Translations under genes and position numbers: made by a program
Source: Mycobacterium sp. D16Q13
GTDB lineage: Bacteria; Actinomycetota; Actinomycetes; Mycobacteriales; Mycobacteriaceae
Direction: 5' to 3'
Assembly (NCBI RefSeq): GCF_002013375.1
Contig: NZ_MAEW01000011.1
Location: 186,001 to 250,000, forward strand
Length of the DNA: 64,000 nucleotides
Notes under the pieces: model-generated
What the model was told of the DNA's origin: nothing
What the model saw: only the letters and a program-made list of their open reading frames with translations
Databases searched by the model: none
Part shown: piece by piece, positions 47,692 to 56,069 of the stretch
Numbering within the stretch: the first letter of the stretch is position 1
Layout of the letters: each line of letters starts with the position of its first letter

Positions 47692-49064
47692 GCACCAACT
47701 TTGACGCCGTCGTCGTGGGCGCCGGCCAGGCCGGTCCCTCCCTGGCCGCCCGATTGCGCGGTGCGGGGATGACGGTGGCCATCGTGGAGCGACATCTGTT
47801 CGGCGGCACCTGCGTCAACACCGGCTGTCGCCCCACCAAGGCGCTGGTCGCCAGCGCGCACGCCGCCCATATGGCACGCGATGCGGCCCGGTGGGGAGTC
47901 GTCCTCGACGGCTCGGTGAGCATGGATATGGCTCGCGTACGGGAACGCAAGGATTCGGTGATCCTCCCGTCGCGCAACGGTGGCCAGAAATGGCTCAAGG
48001 ACCTTGGCTGCACGATCTACCACGAGCACGCACGCTTCATATCTCCCACGGAGCTCGCCGTGGGAGACGAGATCATCTCTGCCGAGAGAATTTTCCTGAA
48101 CGTCGGTGGCCGGGCCGTGGTTCCGGATTGGCCCGGCGTCGACGACGTTCCGCTGCTCACCAATAGCTCACTCATCGAGTACGACGAGATCCCAGAACAT
48201 CTCATCGTCATCGGCGGCAGTTATGTCGGACTGGAATTCGCCCAGATCTACCGCCGGTTCGGCAGCAAGGTAACGGTGGTTCATCGTGGACCACGGCTCG
48301 TCGAACGCGAGGACCCCGACGCCTCGGCGATCATTCAGGAAGTCCTGGAGCGTGAGGGAATCTCCTTCCGCCTCAACGCCTCCTGTATCAGCCTGTCCCG
48401 CGGACAGGACGGGGTCGGCGTTGGCGTCGACTGCACACACGGTGCGCCCGAGGTCACCGGCTCGCACGTACTCGTCGCCGTAGGGCGCCGTCCGAACACC
48501 GACGATTTAGGTCTGGAGCACGCCGGCGTGATCACCGACGACCGCGGGTACATCACGGTCGACGATCAGCTACGCACCAACGTGCCGGGCATCTGGGCCC
48601 TGGGCGACTGCAATGGTCGCGGAGCCTTCACCCACACCTCGTACAACGACTTCGAGATCGTCGCCGCGAACTTGCTCGATGACGATCCACGACGGGTTAC
48701 CGACAGGCTGCCCTGCTACGCCCTGTACACCGATCCGCCGCTGGGCCGGGTCGGTATGACCGAGACGCAGGCGCGCGCTTCGGGACACTCCGTACTGGTC
48801 GGCCGCAAACCGATGAGCCAGGTTGGCCGCGCCATCGAAAAGGGCGAAACCGATGGCTACATGCAGGTTCTGGTCGATGCCGACACCGATCTCATTCTGG
48901 GAGCGACCATTCTCGGGGTGGGCGGCGACGAAGTCGTGCACTGCCTGCTCGACACGATGCAGTACGGCGTGCCCGCGCGACAACTTCAGCGCACCGTGCA
49001 CATCCATCCCACCGTGGCGGAGTTCTTGCCCACCGTCTTGGGTGAGCTCCAGCCGCTCGTTTGA
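47688..49064 (+). CDS. FAD-dependent pyridine nucleotide-disulfide oxidoreductase (MerA-like)
   Basis: A 458-residue class I disulfide reductase. FAD site: VVVGAGQAGPSLAARL; redox disulfide: GGTCVNTGCRPTKAL (about residues 39-53), both cysteines present; NAD(P)H site: VIGGSYVGLEFAQIYRRFGSKV; C-terminal dimer domain with the active-site His in HIHPTVAEFLP. It lacks the N-terminal metal-binding domain of MerA and the C-terminal vicinal cysteines, so mercuric reduction is unlikely. The partner substrate is unknown. Confidence 0.9.
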   Translation: MSTNFDAVVVGAGQAGPSLAARLRGAGMTVAIVERHLFGGTCVNTGCRPTKALVASAHAAHMARDAARWGVVLDGSVSMDMARVRERKDSVILPSRNGGQKWLKDLGCTIYHEHARFISPTELAVGDEIISAERIFLNVGGRAVVPDWPGVDDVPLLTNSSLIEYDEIPEHLIVIGGSYVGLEFAQIYRRFGSKVTVVHRGPRLVEREDPDASAIIQEVLEREGISFRLNASCISLSRGQDGVGVGVDCTHGAPEVTGSHVLVAVGRRPNTDDLGLEHAGVITDDRGYITVDDQLRTNVPGIWALGDCNGRGAFTHTSYNDFEIVAANLLDDDPRRVTDRLPCYALYTDPPLGRVGMTETQARASGHSVLVGRKPMSQVGRAIEKGETDGYMQVLVDADTDLILGATILGVGGDEVVHCLLDTMQYGVPARQLQRTVHIHPTVAEFLPTVLGELQPLV

Positions 49065-49098
49065 CCTCAAGCGCACGTGAGCTTCTAGCATCCGGGCT

Positions 49099-49764
49099 AT
49101 GAAGATTCACGACGTGCGGATCACTGCTACCGACGTGTCCGGCGCTGCTCGGTTCTATTCCGAAACTCTTGATCTACCAGTGCAACTGGATCACGACCGG
49201 GCGACGGTTCATATCGGGGACAGCACGCTCACGTTGGTCCCGGGCCCCGCGTATCACGGTGCGCATCACATCGCCTTCACCATTCCCACGGGAAGTCTCG
49301 CAGCGGCCAAGGAGTGGCTGTCGCAGCGCGTCACGCTGCAAACCGATGGTCAATGGCACGATGAGTTCGACTGCGCTCCCCATTGGCAGGCCCGCAGCAT
49401 CTACTTCACCGGTCCCGACAACGCCGTCCTGGAGCTCATCGAACGCAACATCCTCGACAACCGCATCGATCACCGCTTCGGCATCGGCGACATCCGTTCT
49501 CTCAGCGAGGTCGGCTTCGGGGTATCCGACGTGCTGGAGACCCAAAGGCTCCTGCGCGACACGCTGGGCCTGCTGCCGTTCGGTGAGCCCACGCCGGGGT
49601 TCGGTCCCGTGGGCGATCACGACGGACTATTGATCCTGGTGCCCTCGGACATCACATGGCGCCCGGAGAATCGGATCCCACCACCGGCCGCACCCACCGT
49701 GGTGACGGCCGATGTATCCACCGCGGTGAAGATCGGCGAGTACTACCTGATTCAGCCGCGATGA
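49099..49764 (+). CDS. VOC family (glyoxalase/bleomycin resistance-like) protein
   Basis: A 221-residue protein with two vicinal-oxygen-chelate modules: residues about 1-110 (MKIHDVRITATDVSGAARFYSETLDLPV) and about 130-215 (SEVGFGVSDVLETQRLLRDTLGLLPF). Likely metal ligands include the His in HHIAFTIP and the Glu in VLELIERN. The role is unknown. It is on the same strand as the disulfide reductase with a 34-base gap. Confidence 0.84.
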   Translation: MKIHDVRITATDVSGAARFYSETLDLPVQLDHDRATVHIGDSTLTLVPGPAYHGAHHIAFTIPTGSLAAAKEWLSQRVTLQTDGQWHDEFDCAPHWQARSIYFTGPDNAVLELIERNILDNRIDHRFGIGDIRSLSEVGFGVSDVLETQRLLRDTLGLLPFGEPTPGFGPVGDHDGLLILVPSDITWRPENRIPPPAAPTVVTADVSTAVKIGEYYLIQPR

Positions 49765-49774
49765 TCCACGCGCG

Positions 49775-50605
49775 TTAGGAGCGCGAGTCCCGCCAGGCCA
49801 GCGGCGCGTCCAGCACCGACAGGTCGTAATCGTTGTCGGCATCAATCCCCACGGTGAACAACCTCGCGCCCACCTCGGTGTAGGCGTCCGCTTCGGCCGC
49901 CGTCAATCCCCGCTCGGGATCAAGCCCCCAACTGGTTGAGCGCTCGATTTCGTTGTGGTCGCGGCCGATTCGTTCGGTCTCGGCGATGAGGATGTCATTT
50001 TTGCGCCGGTAGGTGTCGATATCGGCGAACGCATGCCAGATATGGGCATGCCGGGCCACTAACGGAATGGTGCGCTTCTCTCCCCCACCACCGATCAGGA
50101 TCGGTATCGGGCGCACGGGCGCCGGCAGCAACTGAGCCAACCGGTTCTCGATCCGAACCAGGCTGTCTTCGAATAGATCGAATCGCGAACCCGTCGTACC
50201 GAACTCGTATCCGTATGTGGTGTAGTCCCTTTCATACCACCCGGCACCCACGCCCAGGATCAGCCTGCCATCGCTGATGTGGTCGACGGTTCGGGCCATA
50301 TCGGCCAGCAGATCGGGGTTCCGATAACCCACGCCCGTGACAAGCAGTCCGATCTCGGCCCGCGAAGTGACTTCGGCCCACGATCCCAGGGCGGTCCAGG
50401 CCTCGAAATTGTTGACATCGGGCTGCACCTCGTCGAGCACCACTCCCTCACTGCTCAGGGTGCCGGCCGGCCAATGGAAGTGGTCGTAGCCGAAGATGAC
50501 GTCCACTCCCTTGTCCTCGGCGCGGAGCACGGCATCTCGCCACTGCTTGTAGTTCTGCGCCTTGGCGGGCCGCAGCTGGATTCCGATACGAATGCGTCCT
50601 GTCAC
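49775..50605 (-). CDS. LLM class F420-dependent oxidoreductase
   Basis: A 276-residue luciferase-like TIM barrel: RIGIQLRPAKAQNYKQWRDAVLRAEDKGVDVIFGYDHFHWPA, LLVTGVGYRNPDLLADMARTVDHISDGRLILGVGAGWYERDYTTYGYEFG, and PILIGGGGEKRTIPLVARHA. These are typical of mycobacterial F420-dependent enzymes. GTG 50605 is preferred to TTG 50617. The substrate is unknown. The gene is convergent with the VOC gene and has a 56-base gap to the divergent RidA gene. Confidence 0.88.
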   Translation of the reverse strand: MTGRIRIGIQLRPAKAQNYKQWRDAVLRAEDKGVDVIFGYDHFHWPAGTLSSEGVVLDEVQPDVNNFEAWTALGSWAEVTSRAEIGLLVTGVGYRNPDLLADMARTVDHISDGRLILGVGAGWYERDYTTYGYEFGTTGSRFDLFEDSLVRIENRLAQLLPAPVRPIPILIGGGGEKRTIPLVARHAHIWHAFADIDTYRRKNDILIAETERIGRDHNEIERSTSWGLDPERGLTAAEADAYTEVGARLFTVGIDADNDYDLSVLDAPLAWRDSRS

Positions 50606-50661
50606 ATCGCAGTCCAATTAATCGATCGCCGCAGGTATTCCCCGCCGCCTACGCTGCTGCC

Positions 50662-51048
50662 ATGGAACGCCTGAATATCTCGTCGGACGGCGAATGGGAA
50701 GCAGCGGTCGGCTACTCGCGCGCGGTGCGGGTCGGCGGTCACGTCGCCGTCGCCGGAACCACGGCAGCACGCCAGGGCCGAGCACCTGTCGGCGACGACG
50801 ACATCGCCGAACAGACCCGCGAGGCGCTGCGCCGGATCGAGTCAGCACTTAGCCAGGCAGGGGCCTCGTTGCGTGATGTCATACGAACCCGCATCTTCGT
50901 CACGGATATCGGGCGGTGGCGCGAGGTCGGTTTTGCCCACGGCGAGTTTTTTGGCGACATCCGCCCGGCCGCCACCATGGTCGAGGTGTCCGCACTCATC
51001 GACCCCGCGCTGCTGGTGGAGATCGAGGTCGACGCCATCATAGAATAA
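50662..51048 (+). CDS. RidA family protein
   Basis: A 128-residue YjgF/RidA-fold protein (NISSDGEWEAAVGYSRAVRVGGHVAVAGTTA, then RTRIFVTDIGRWREVGFAHGEFFGDIRPAATMVEVSALIDPALLVEIEVDAII). The arginine used for imine binding is present in the segment DVIRTRIFV. It hydrolyses reactive enamine/imine intermediates in characterised relatives. Counterpart of Rv2704. Confidence 0.9.
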   Translation: MERLNISSDGEWEAAVGYSRAVRVGGHVAVAGTTAARQGRAPVGDDDIAEQTREALRRIESALSQAGASLRDVIRTRIFVTDIGRWREVGFAHGEFFGDIRPAATMVEVSALIDPALLVEIEVDAIIE

Positions 51049-51078
51049 ATTGGTCAGACCACTAGACCTCCTACCAAT
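51049..51078. promoter_or_regulatory. GntR/FadR-type operator region
   Basis: TGGTCAGACCA (51051-51061) is a perfect 5-1-5 palindrome of the TGGT-N-ACCA type used by FadR-family regulators. An outer pair, ATTGGT (51049-51054) and ACCAAT (51073-51078), surrounds it. It lies 21 to 50 bases before the GntR start, the usual position for autoregulation. Confidence 0.65.
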
Positions 51079-51098
51079 CCCGGTGCTACCGTGACGGC

Positions 51099-51839
51099 AT
51101 GGCACTGCAGCCGATCGCCCGTCAGTCGATACCCGACGAGATATTCAGTCAGCTCGCGGCGCAGGTCCTGACCGGTGACCGCACGCCCGGCGACACCCTG
51201 CCCAGTGAGCGAGCCCTCGCCGAAGCCCTCGGGGTGTCCCGCACGGCGGTCCGCGAAGCGTTGGGCCGCCTGGAGCGCTCGGGTCTGATTCACATCCGCC
51301 AGGGCGGGTCGACGGTGATCCGGGATTACCGCAGCGAGGCCGGTTTCGACGTGCTGCCACTACTGCTCGCCTATGGCGGAGACGTGGACCGCCGCACATT
51401 GGCCAGCGTCATCGAGGCCAGGGCCATCATCGGCCCACAGGTGGCCAGGCTCGCCGCACAGCGTGGCCACACAAGCCCTGGTGTCGCCGATCGGCTCCAC
51501 ATCATGGCCGGGGATCTCGAGTCCGAAGGTGATCCGCTGCAGAGGATGTGGCGTGCGCTCGGCTTCTGGGAGTTGGTTATCGACACTGCCGACTCGATTG
51601 CCTTCCGGCTGGTGTTCAACACCATGCGCGACTCATATGTCCGGGCCCTGGATGTGCTCGTCAACGTCATGTCCGCTGAAGTTGGAGACATCGGCCACTA
51701 CCGCGCCCTCGCCTACGCCATCGCCGCGCAAGATCCGGACGCCGCACAAGAGGCGGCTGCGGCCATGCTTGCCTTGGGCACCAAGGCCTTTGACAAACTC
51801 CTGCGGGAAATCACGGACGAATCGGAGAATCAGCAATGA
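51099..51839 (+). CDS. FadR/GntR family transcriptional regulator
   Basis: A 246-residue regulator: N-terminal winged helix-turn-helix (DEIFSQLAAQVLTGDRTPGDTLPSERALAEALGVSRTAVREALGRLERSGLIHIRQGG) and a C-terminal FCD-type helical ligand-binding domain with potential metal ligands (Asp/His in the second half, for example DIGHYRAL). ATG 51099. A FadR-type operator lies just upstream. Its stop overlaps the fatty-acid hydroxylase gene (ATGA), its probable regulatory target. Confidence 0.9.
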   Translation: MALQPIARQSIPDEIFSQLAAQVLTGDRTPGDTLPSERALAEALGVSRTAVREALGRLERSGLIHIRQGGSTVIRDYRSEAGFDVLPLLLAYGGDVDRRTLASVIEARAIIGPQVARLAAQRGHTSPGVADRLHIMAGDLESEGDPLQRMWRALGFWELVIDTADSIAFRLVFNTMRDSYVRALDVLVNVMSAEVGDIGHYRALAYAIAAQDPDAAQEAAAAMLALGTKAFDKLLREITDESENQQ

Positions 51840-52498
51840 CCCGTGCCACACGTAAGTCGATGACCCTGCGCGATGCACTTGTCGAATTCGTCAAACACCC
51901 CACCCCGTGGATGCTTCTCGCATGGTCCGCCGTGCTCCTGGGTGCCCGAATCTCGGTGGGCGGCTGGACCATCGCCGATGCCATCACGCCCATAGCGCTC
52001 GTGGCCATCTCCCCTGTCGCCGAATGGCTGATCCATGTCGGGATCCTGCATTGGCGACCGCGCTCGGTGGGGCCGGTGAAAATCGACTCGCGGCTAGCCC
52101 GCGATCACCGCCTGCATCATCAGGATCCGCGGGATATCCCGCTGGTGTTCATCCCGTGGCCAAGTCTGGTCGTGGTAATTATCGGATTGACCCTGGCCGC
52201 GTTGTTCGCCTTCCCGCGCACCGGACTTGGGCTCACCTTCGCGGTCACGGTGGCATTGTTCCTGGTGTTCTACGAGTGGACGCACTACCTCGTCCACACC
52301 GATTACAAACCGCGTCATGCGATCTATCGGGCGGTCTGGCGAAACCACCGGTTCCACCATTTCAAGAATGAGAACTACTGGTTCACTGTGACCAGTTCGG
52401 GGACCGCTGACCGTCTCCTAGGAACCTATCCGGATCCACAACAGGTGCCGTCGTCACCTACGGTCCGAAATCTGCACGCGCCCAGCATAACTGGCTAG
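51836..52498 (+). CDS. Membrane fatty acid hydroxylase/sterol desaturase family protein
   Basis: A 220-residue membrane di-iron oxygenase. The histidine clusters are ISPVAEWLIHVGILHW, DHRLHHQDP, EWTHYLVHTDY and NHRFHHFKNENYW, which match the H-box pattern of the family. About four hydrophobic segments are seen. It is coupled to the FadR-type regulator, which suggests lipid-responsive expression. The lipid substrate is unknown. Its stop shares the CTAG tetramer with the stop of the convergent small peptide gene. Confidence 0.88.
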   Translation: MTRATRKSMTLRDALVEFVKHPTPWMLLAWSAVLLGARISVGGWTIADAITPIALVAISPVAEWLIHVGILHWRPRSVGPVKIDSRLARDHRLHHQDPRDIPLVFIPWPSLVVVIIGLTLAALFAFPRTGLGLTFAVTVALFLVFYEWTHYLVHTDYKPRHAIYRAVWRNHRFHHFKNENYWFTVTSSGTADRLLGTYPDPQQVPSSPTVRNLHAPSITG

Positions 52499-52662
52499 TC
52501 TGGGCCGCCCAGCCCACAGCTGGCGCCCGAATAGCCATCCTGTTGATGATCCGGCGCACCATCCTGATTACGCGGTCTGCTGCCCGAATTGGTTGCCACA
52601 AAAAAGCCCAACCCAACAACAAGCAGGACAGTCACCGTCGCTATGACGATGACTGCGGTCAT
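52495..52662 (-). CDS. Short membrane-anchored peptide with C-terminal Cys (putative MNIO substrate)
   Basis: A 55-residue reading frame. ATG 52662 overlaps the stop of the partner gene (TGATG), a typical translational coupling. Residues about 3-23 form a hydrophobic helix (VIVIATVTVLLVVGLGFFVA), residues 24-43 are hydrophilic and Asp/Gln-rich, and the tail ends SGASCGLGGPD with a single cysteine at residue 49. It is the last gene of an operon with a DUF692 enzyme and its partner. DUF692/MNIO enzymes modify cysteines of small precursor peptides, so this is the best candidate substrate. The membrane anchor is unusual for a classic leader. GTG 52665 is an alternative start. Confidence 0.72.
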   Translation of the reverse strand: MTAVIVIATVTVLLVVGLGFFVATNSGSRPRNQDGAPDHQQDGYSGASCGLGGPD

Positions 52663-53090
52663 CACGCCTCAGCCCGCTCCGGCCGTAATGCGAAGTAGCG
52701 CAGCTTCTTTCCGAATGCGATCTGAAGCTCACGACGACCGCCGCGGCGGACCAGAGCGATGCGGCGAAGCCCCTCGGCCACCTCGCGATCCATCATCCAG
52801 TCGCGCAAACGAGGCAGCTCATAGGCGTACTGGCGGAATTCCTTGGCGTCGCACTGCACGCAGCACCGCATGGAGTGCAACAGCGCGTACTGCTCAAACT
52901 CATACTCCCAGTTGGGCGTTTCCCCGAGCCACGGCACCGCCTTGGCCATATCGAAACGCCGCTTGACCCGCAGTTGCGCACCCGCGGCCAGTGCCGTGTA
53001 CTCGTCGAATCCCGACGGGGCATTACCGGCAAGCAGGTCCGAGAGCACCGACAACTGGCGGCGCCGCAGAACCTCGCGGTTGTCAAGCAT
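52662..53090 (-). CDS. Partner protein of the DUF692/MNIO enzyme
   Basis: A 142-residue soluble protein without recognised catalytic motifs. The N-terminus RRRQLSVLSDLLAGNAPSGFDEY resembles the helical start of proteins that accompany actinobacterial DUF692 enzymes. A cysteine cluster MRCCVQCD lies at about residues 74-81. ATG 53090 overlaps the end of the MNIO gene by eight bases; GTG 53099 is possible. By analogy to HvfC/MbnC-type partners it may recognise the precursor peptide. That role is inference. Confidence 0.72.
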   Translation of the reverse strand: MLDNREVLRRRQLSVLSDLLAGNAPSGFDEYTALAAGAQLRVKRRFDMAKAVPWLGETPNWEYEFEQYALLHSMRCCVQCDAKEFRQYAYELPRLRDWMMDREVAEGLRRIALVRRGGRRELQIAFGKKLRYFALRPERAEA

Positions 53091-53979
53091 GCACAACACC
53101 CGCCTTGATCGCCTGTCGGACCACGGAAAGGTCGGCGCTCACACTGGCCTCGTCGATCGATCCGTCACGCTCGATCAGCACGCCCAGAGCGCGCCCGGAG
53201 GTGAGCACCACGAGCTCGGTCAGCAGATCAGCCACCGGATCGATGATGGTGTCGGAGTGGGTGTCCCAGTACAGGTCGCCCTCGAACCGGCCACCCGCGA
53301 TGTGCACGTACGCGACGCGCTCGACGGGGAAACGGCGTAGTAGCGCGAGGGGGTCGGTGCGCGAAGCCACCGCCGTCGCGTACAGGTTGGCGACATCGAG
53401 CACCAGCCAGCAGCCGGTGCGCCGAGAGAGCTCACGCAGATAGTCGGGCTCGCTGAGTTCATTTTCGGGCCACTGCAGGGTGGTGGCCACGTTCTCCAGC
53501 GCCAAGGGCACCCCGAGGTCATCCTGAACCCGGGACACGTTGTCCACCAGGACATCCAAAGCCAACGTGGTGCGCGGCGGAGCCACCAGGTGACCCGCCT
53601 CGAGCACGCCACTGTGCCGCCCGTTCTCAAAGCCGGCCCGCACAAACGCCACGTGCTCGCTGACCATCGGCGCGTTGAGCTCCGCGGCCAGAGCGGCCAG
53701 GTGCTTGACGCGCTTGGCGTCGGGCAGATCGGCCCCGGCGAGACCCAGAGAAACGCCATGCGGCACGACTACGGTGCCCGCCTCACGAAGGCGCATCAGT
53801 TCGACGGGCAGTTCTCCAGGGCGGAAGTTCTCGGCGACGATCTCAGTGAAGGCAACGCTGAGGGCGTCGTCGGTGACGGCACCCTGATTGAACATGGCAG
53901 CAAGCTCGGGACGCCATGAGGCACCGACCGCGGGCTCGTCGGCCAGCACGGTCGTAAGCGGGTGATTTGAAGAGGCCAC
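53083..53979 (-). CDS. DUF692 family multinuclear iron oxidative enzyme (MNIO)
   Basis: A 298-residue TIM-barrel protein. The conserved metal ligands of the family can be placed: Glu50, His74, His109, Glu162, Asp195, Asn198, His226, Asp239, His241 and Glu270 (segments IVAENFRP, VPHGVSL, VSEHVAF, LALENVA, LDVANLY, YVHIAGG, WDTHSD, LIERDG). Characterised relatives (MbnB, TglH, ChrH) use a multi-iron centre to rearrange cysteine residues in RiPP precursors, giving oxazolone/thioamide or thiaglutamate products. GTG 53979 is the start. It is the first gene of a three-gene operon. M. tuberculosis lacks it at this locus as far as I recall. Confidence 0.88.
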   Translation of the reverse strand: MASSNHPLTTVLADEPAVGASWRPELAAMFNQGAVTDDALSVAFTEIVAENFRPGELPVELMRLREAGTVVVPHGVSLGLAGADLPDAKRVKHLAALAAELNAPMVSEHVAFVRAGFENGRHSGVLEAGHLVAPPRTTLALDVLVDNVSRVQDDLGVPLALENVATTLQWPENELSEPDYLRELSRRTGCWLVLDVANLYATAVASRTDPLALLRRFPVERVAYVHIAGGRFEGDLYWDTHSDTIIDPVADLLTELVVLTSGRALGVLIERDGSIDEASVSADLSVVRQAIKAGVVHA

Positions 53980-54041
53980 CGCGGTTACCCCCTTATCTCA
54001 AGACCGACGAGTTAAGCCAGTCTAGCTACCACGTTGATAGC

Positions 54042-54419
54042 TTAGGAAGTGCTAGGTGCCAGCGGGTTAAAAAAGCCATCCGGTCCCGGCCGGAAACTCG
54101 CCACAGAAGTAACTGCGGCGATCGGCAGCGGTCCGTACAAGTGAGGGAACAGCATCGATTCAGGGTCGCTGGGCACGCCTGGTTCCCAACGTACCGGAGA
54201 GTCAAGCAGATTCGGGGCAACAGACAATACGACCAGATCACACCTTCCGCGATACAAGCGGTTGGCCGGAAGGTGAACCTGGTGCGGCGCGGAAAGATGA
54301 ATGAATCCCGTTTCGGCCAGTGACGTGGGCCGATGCTCGCCCTGTTCACGTGCTAACGTCCACTCCTCGACCGAACAGATGTGAACAAGTTCGGCTTCGT
54401 TCGGTGCCATCGACTGCAT
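54042..54419 (-). CDS. DUF952 domain-containing protein
   Basis: A 125-residue protein (ELVHICSVEEWTLAREQGEHRPTSLAETGFIHLSAPHQVHLPANRLYRG, then LFPHLYGPLPIAAVTSVASFRPGPDGFF) that matches the DUF952 pattern, a small enzyme-like fold related to RES/ART domains, with unknown function. The start could be ATG 54419 or ATG 54410; longer forms to 54554 lack support. It precedes the MNIO operon on the same strand. Confidence 0.82.
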   Translation of the reverse strand: MQSMAPNEAELVHICSVEEWTLAREQGEHRPTSLAETGFIHLSAPHQVHLPANRLYRGRCDLVVLSVAPNLLDSPVRWEPGVPSDPESMLFPHLYGPLPIAAVTSVASFRPGPDGFFNPLAPSTS

Positions 54420-54579
54420 CACACCAGCCTGCCTCACCCTGTAACAGCCCGGACGTGAGGCGCGACACACCGGACACACATGGGGAACAACCGAAACCCC
54501 CCAAACGTCTGACAAAGTACATACATAGGCGCCGAGCGGTTCACCGGACCGCAAAGCTCAGGAGAGATACGGAGGAGCC

Positions 54580-54774
54580 ATGTACGCAACTCTGACCAGT
54601 CCAGAGCTGACGAAGGCTGACCGCTGCGATCGTTGCGGAGCGGCTGCCCGGGTCCGCGCCACACTCCCGTCCGGGGCCGAGCTGCTTTTTTGCCAGCATC
54701 ACGCCAATGAGCACTCAGAGAAGCTGAGCGCCATGTCGGCAGTGCTGTACATCAGCGCTCCCGTCGAGGGTTAG
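54580..54774 (+). CDS. DUF7455-like small zinc-ribbon protein
   Basis: A 64-residue protein with CDRCGAAARVRATLPSGAELLFCQHHANEH, in which two Cys and a Cys-x-His-His set suit a zinc-ribbon. This type is conserved across actinobacteria, commonly near sigB. ATG 54580 has GGAGGAG upstream. The function is unknown. Confidence 0.84.
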   Translation: MYATLTSPELTKADRCDRCGAAARVRATLPSGAELLFCQHHANEHSEKLSAMSAVLYISAPVEG

Positions 54775-54836
54775 TCGCCGCGGTTTCACCCCCGGTAACG
54801 ACCGCTGACCATCCCATCAGGAATGCTGGTGTGGCC

Positions 54837-55811
54837 ATGAGTGAGAAGCCGCGCCATGTCTCGATAGGTCGAGACGTCTTGCACGTGATGCGTCGCACCG
54901 CCGTAAAGAGTTGGGACGACTCGATTTTCGCGCAGTCAGCCCAAGCCGCTTTTTGGCAGGTGTTATCGCTACCACCGCTGCTGTTGGGCATCCTGGGGAG
55001 CTTGACGTTCGTTGGGCCGCTGTTCGGACCGGACACGCTGCCCGAGATCCAAGAGCGACTCCTGCGGGTGGCCAACAGCGTTTTCAGCAAGAGCGTGGTC
55101 GCCGAGATCATCGAGCCCACAATCATCGACATCATGCGTGACGGGCGTGGTGAGGTGGTGTCCATCGGATTCGTCATCTCGCTATGGGCAGGCTCCTCGG
55201 CGATATCGAGCTTTGTGGACTCCGTCGTCGAGGCACACGATCAGACACCGCTGCGACACCCCGTTCGTCAGCGGTTCTTTGCGCTGGGCCTATACGTCGC
55301 GGCGCTGGCGATGGCGGTGGTGACATTGCCGGTGATCGCCCTCGGACCGAAACGGATCGCCGAGGTCGTACCCGACTCGTGGAACGCGCTGTTGCGGTAT
55401 GGCTACTTCCCACTGCTGGGTATCGCGCTGGTCGCCCTGGTGACGCTGCTATACCGGGTATCCCTACCCAAACCGCTTCCATCGCACCGTTTGTTGATCG
55501 GTGCGCTGTTGGCGGTGACGTTCTTTGTGATCGCCAGCCTGGGGCTGCGGTTCTACCTGAACTGGATCACGCAGACCGGATACACCTACGGCGCCTTGGC
55601 CACCCCCATCGCGTTCCTGCTGTTCGCGTTCATGCTCGGATTCGCGATCGTGCTGGGCGCCGAACTCAACGCCGCTATCGAGGAACACTGGCCGGCCGGG
55701 GCCACACACGCCCGTCAGCTGCGGGAATGGCTGAGCCCACAAAATGGCCAGAATGGTGCCGAGAGCGGCTCTGACGAGGCGACTCCGGACAGCACCGCCG
55801 AAGGCCGCTAG
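54837..55811 (+). CDS. YihY/BrkB family inner membrane protein
   Basis: A 324-residue membrane protein with about six hydrophobic segments (FWQVLSLPPLLLGILGSLTFVGPLF, VSIGFVISLWAGSSAISSFVDSV, FALGLYVAALAMAVVTLPVIALG, LLGIALVALVTLLY, and two more). These proteins were once named ribonuclease BN and are now classed as YihY transporters of unknown substrate. ATG 54837 is used; GTG 54831 is close. Counterpart of Rv2707. Confidence 0.88.
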   Translation: MSEKPRHVSIGRDVLHVMRRTAVKSWDDSIFAQSAQAAFWQVLSLPPLLLGILGSLTFVGPLFGPDTLPEIQERLLRVANSVFSKSVVAEIIEPTIIDIMRDGRGEVVSIGFVISLWAGSSAISSFVDSVVEAHDQTPLRHPVRQRFFALGLYVAALAMAVVTLPVIALGPKRIAEVVPDSWNALLRYGYFPLLGIALVALVTLLYRVSLPKPLPSHRLLIGALLAVTFFVIASLGLRFYLNWITQTGYTYGALATPIAFLLFAFMLGFAIVLGAELNAAIEEHWPAGATHARQLREWLSPQNGQNGAESGSDEATPDSTAEGR

Positions 55812-56044
55812 TCGCCCTTCTTCATCATTTCGTAGATGCGCTTGCAGTCCGGGCACACCGGAGAGCCAGGCTTGGCCGACCGCGTAACCGGGAAAACCTC
55901 ACCGCACAGGGCGACCACATGGTTTCCCATGACGGCGCTCTCCACGATCTTGTCTTTCTTGACGTAGTGGAAGACCTTCGGAGTATCACTGTCGGTGCTC
56001 TCGTCGACGGTGGTGTCCGGACGCTCGATCGTCTGCGTGTCCAT
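55808..56044 (-). CDS. DUF3039 domain-containing protein
   Basis: A 78-residue protein, counterpart of Rv2708c. The conserved VFHYVKKDKIVESAVMGNHVVALCGEVFPV and CPDCKRIYEMM resemble a zinc-ribbon-type small protein. ATG 56044 (MDTQTIERPD) is chosen. It diverges from the DUF3099 gene across only 25 bases, and its stop overlaps the convergent YihY gene. The function is unknown. Confidence 0.87.
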   Translation of the reverse strand: MDTQTIERPDTTVDESTDSDTPKVFHYVKKDKIVESAVMGNHVVALCGEVFPVTRSAKPGSPVCPDCKRIYEMMKKGD

Positions 56045-56069
56045 CCCTACATTGTGACATTGTGGAGAT

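Noticed and set aside
54423..54579. Additional small gene between DUF952 and DUF7455
   Set aside because: No frame with a supported start, ribosome-binding site or family-like sequence was found.
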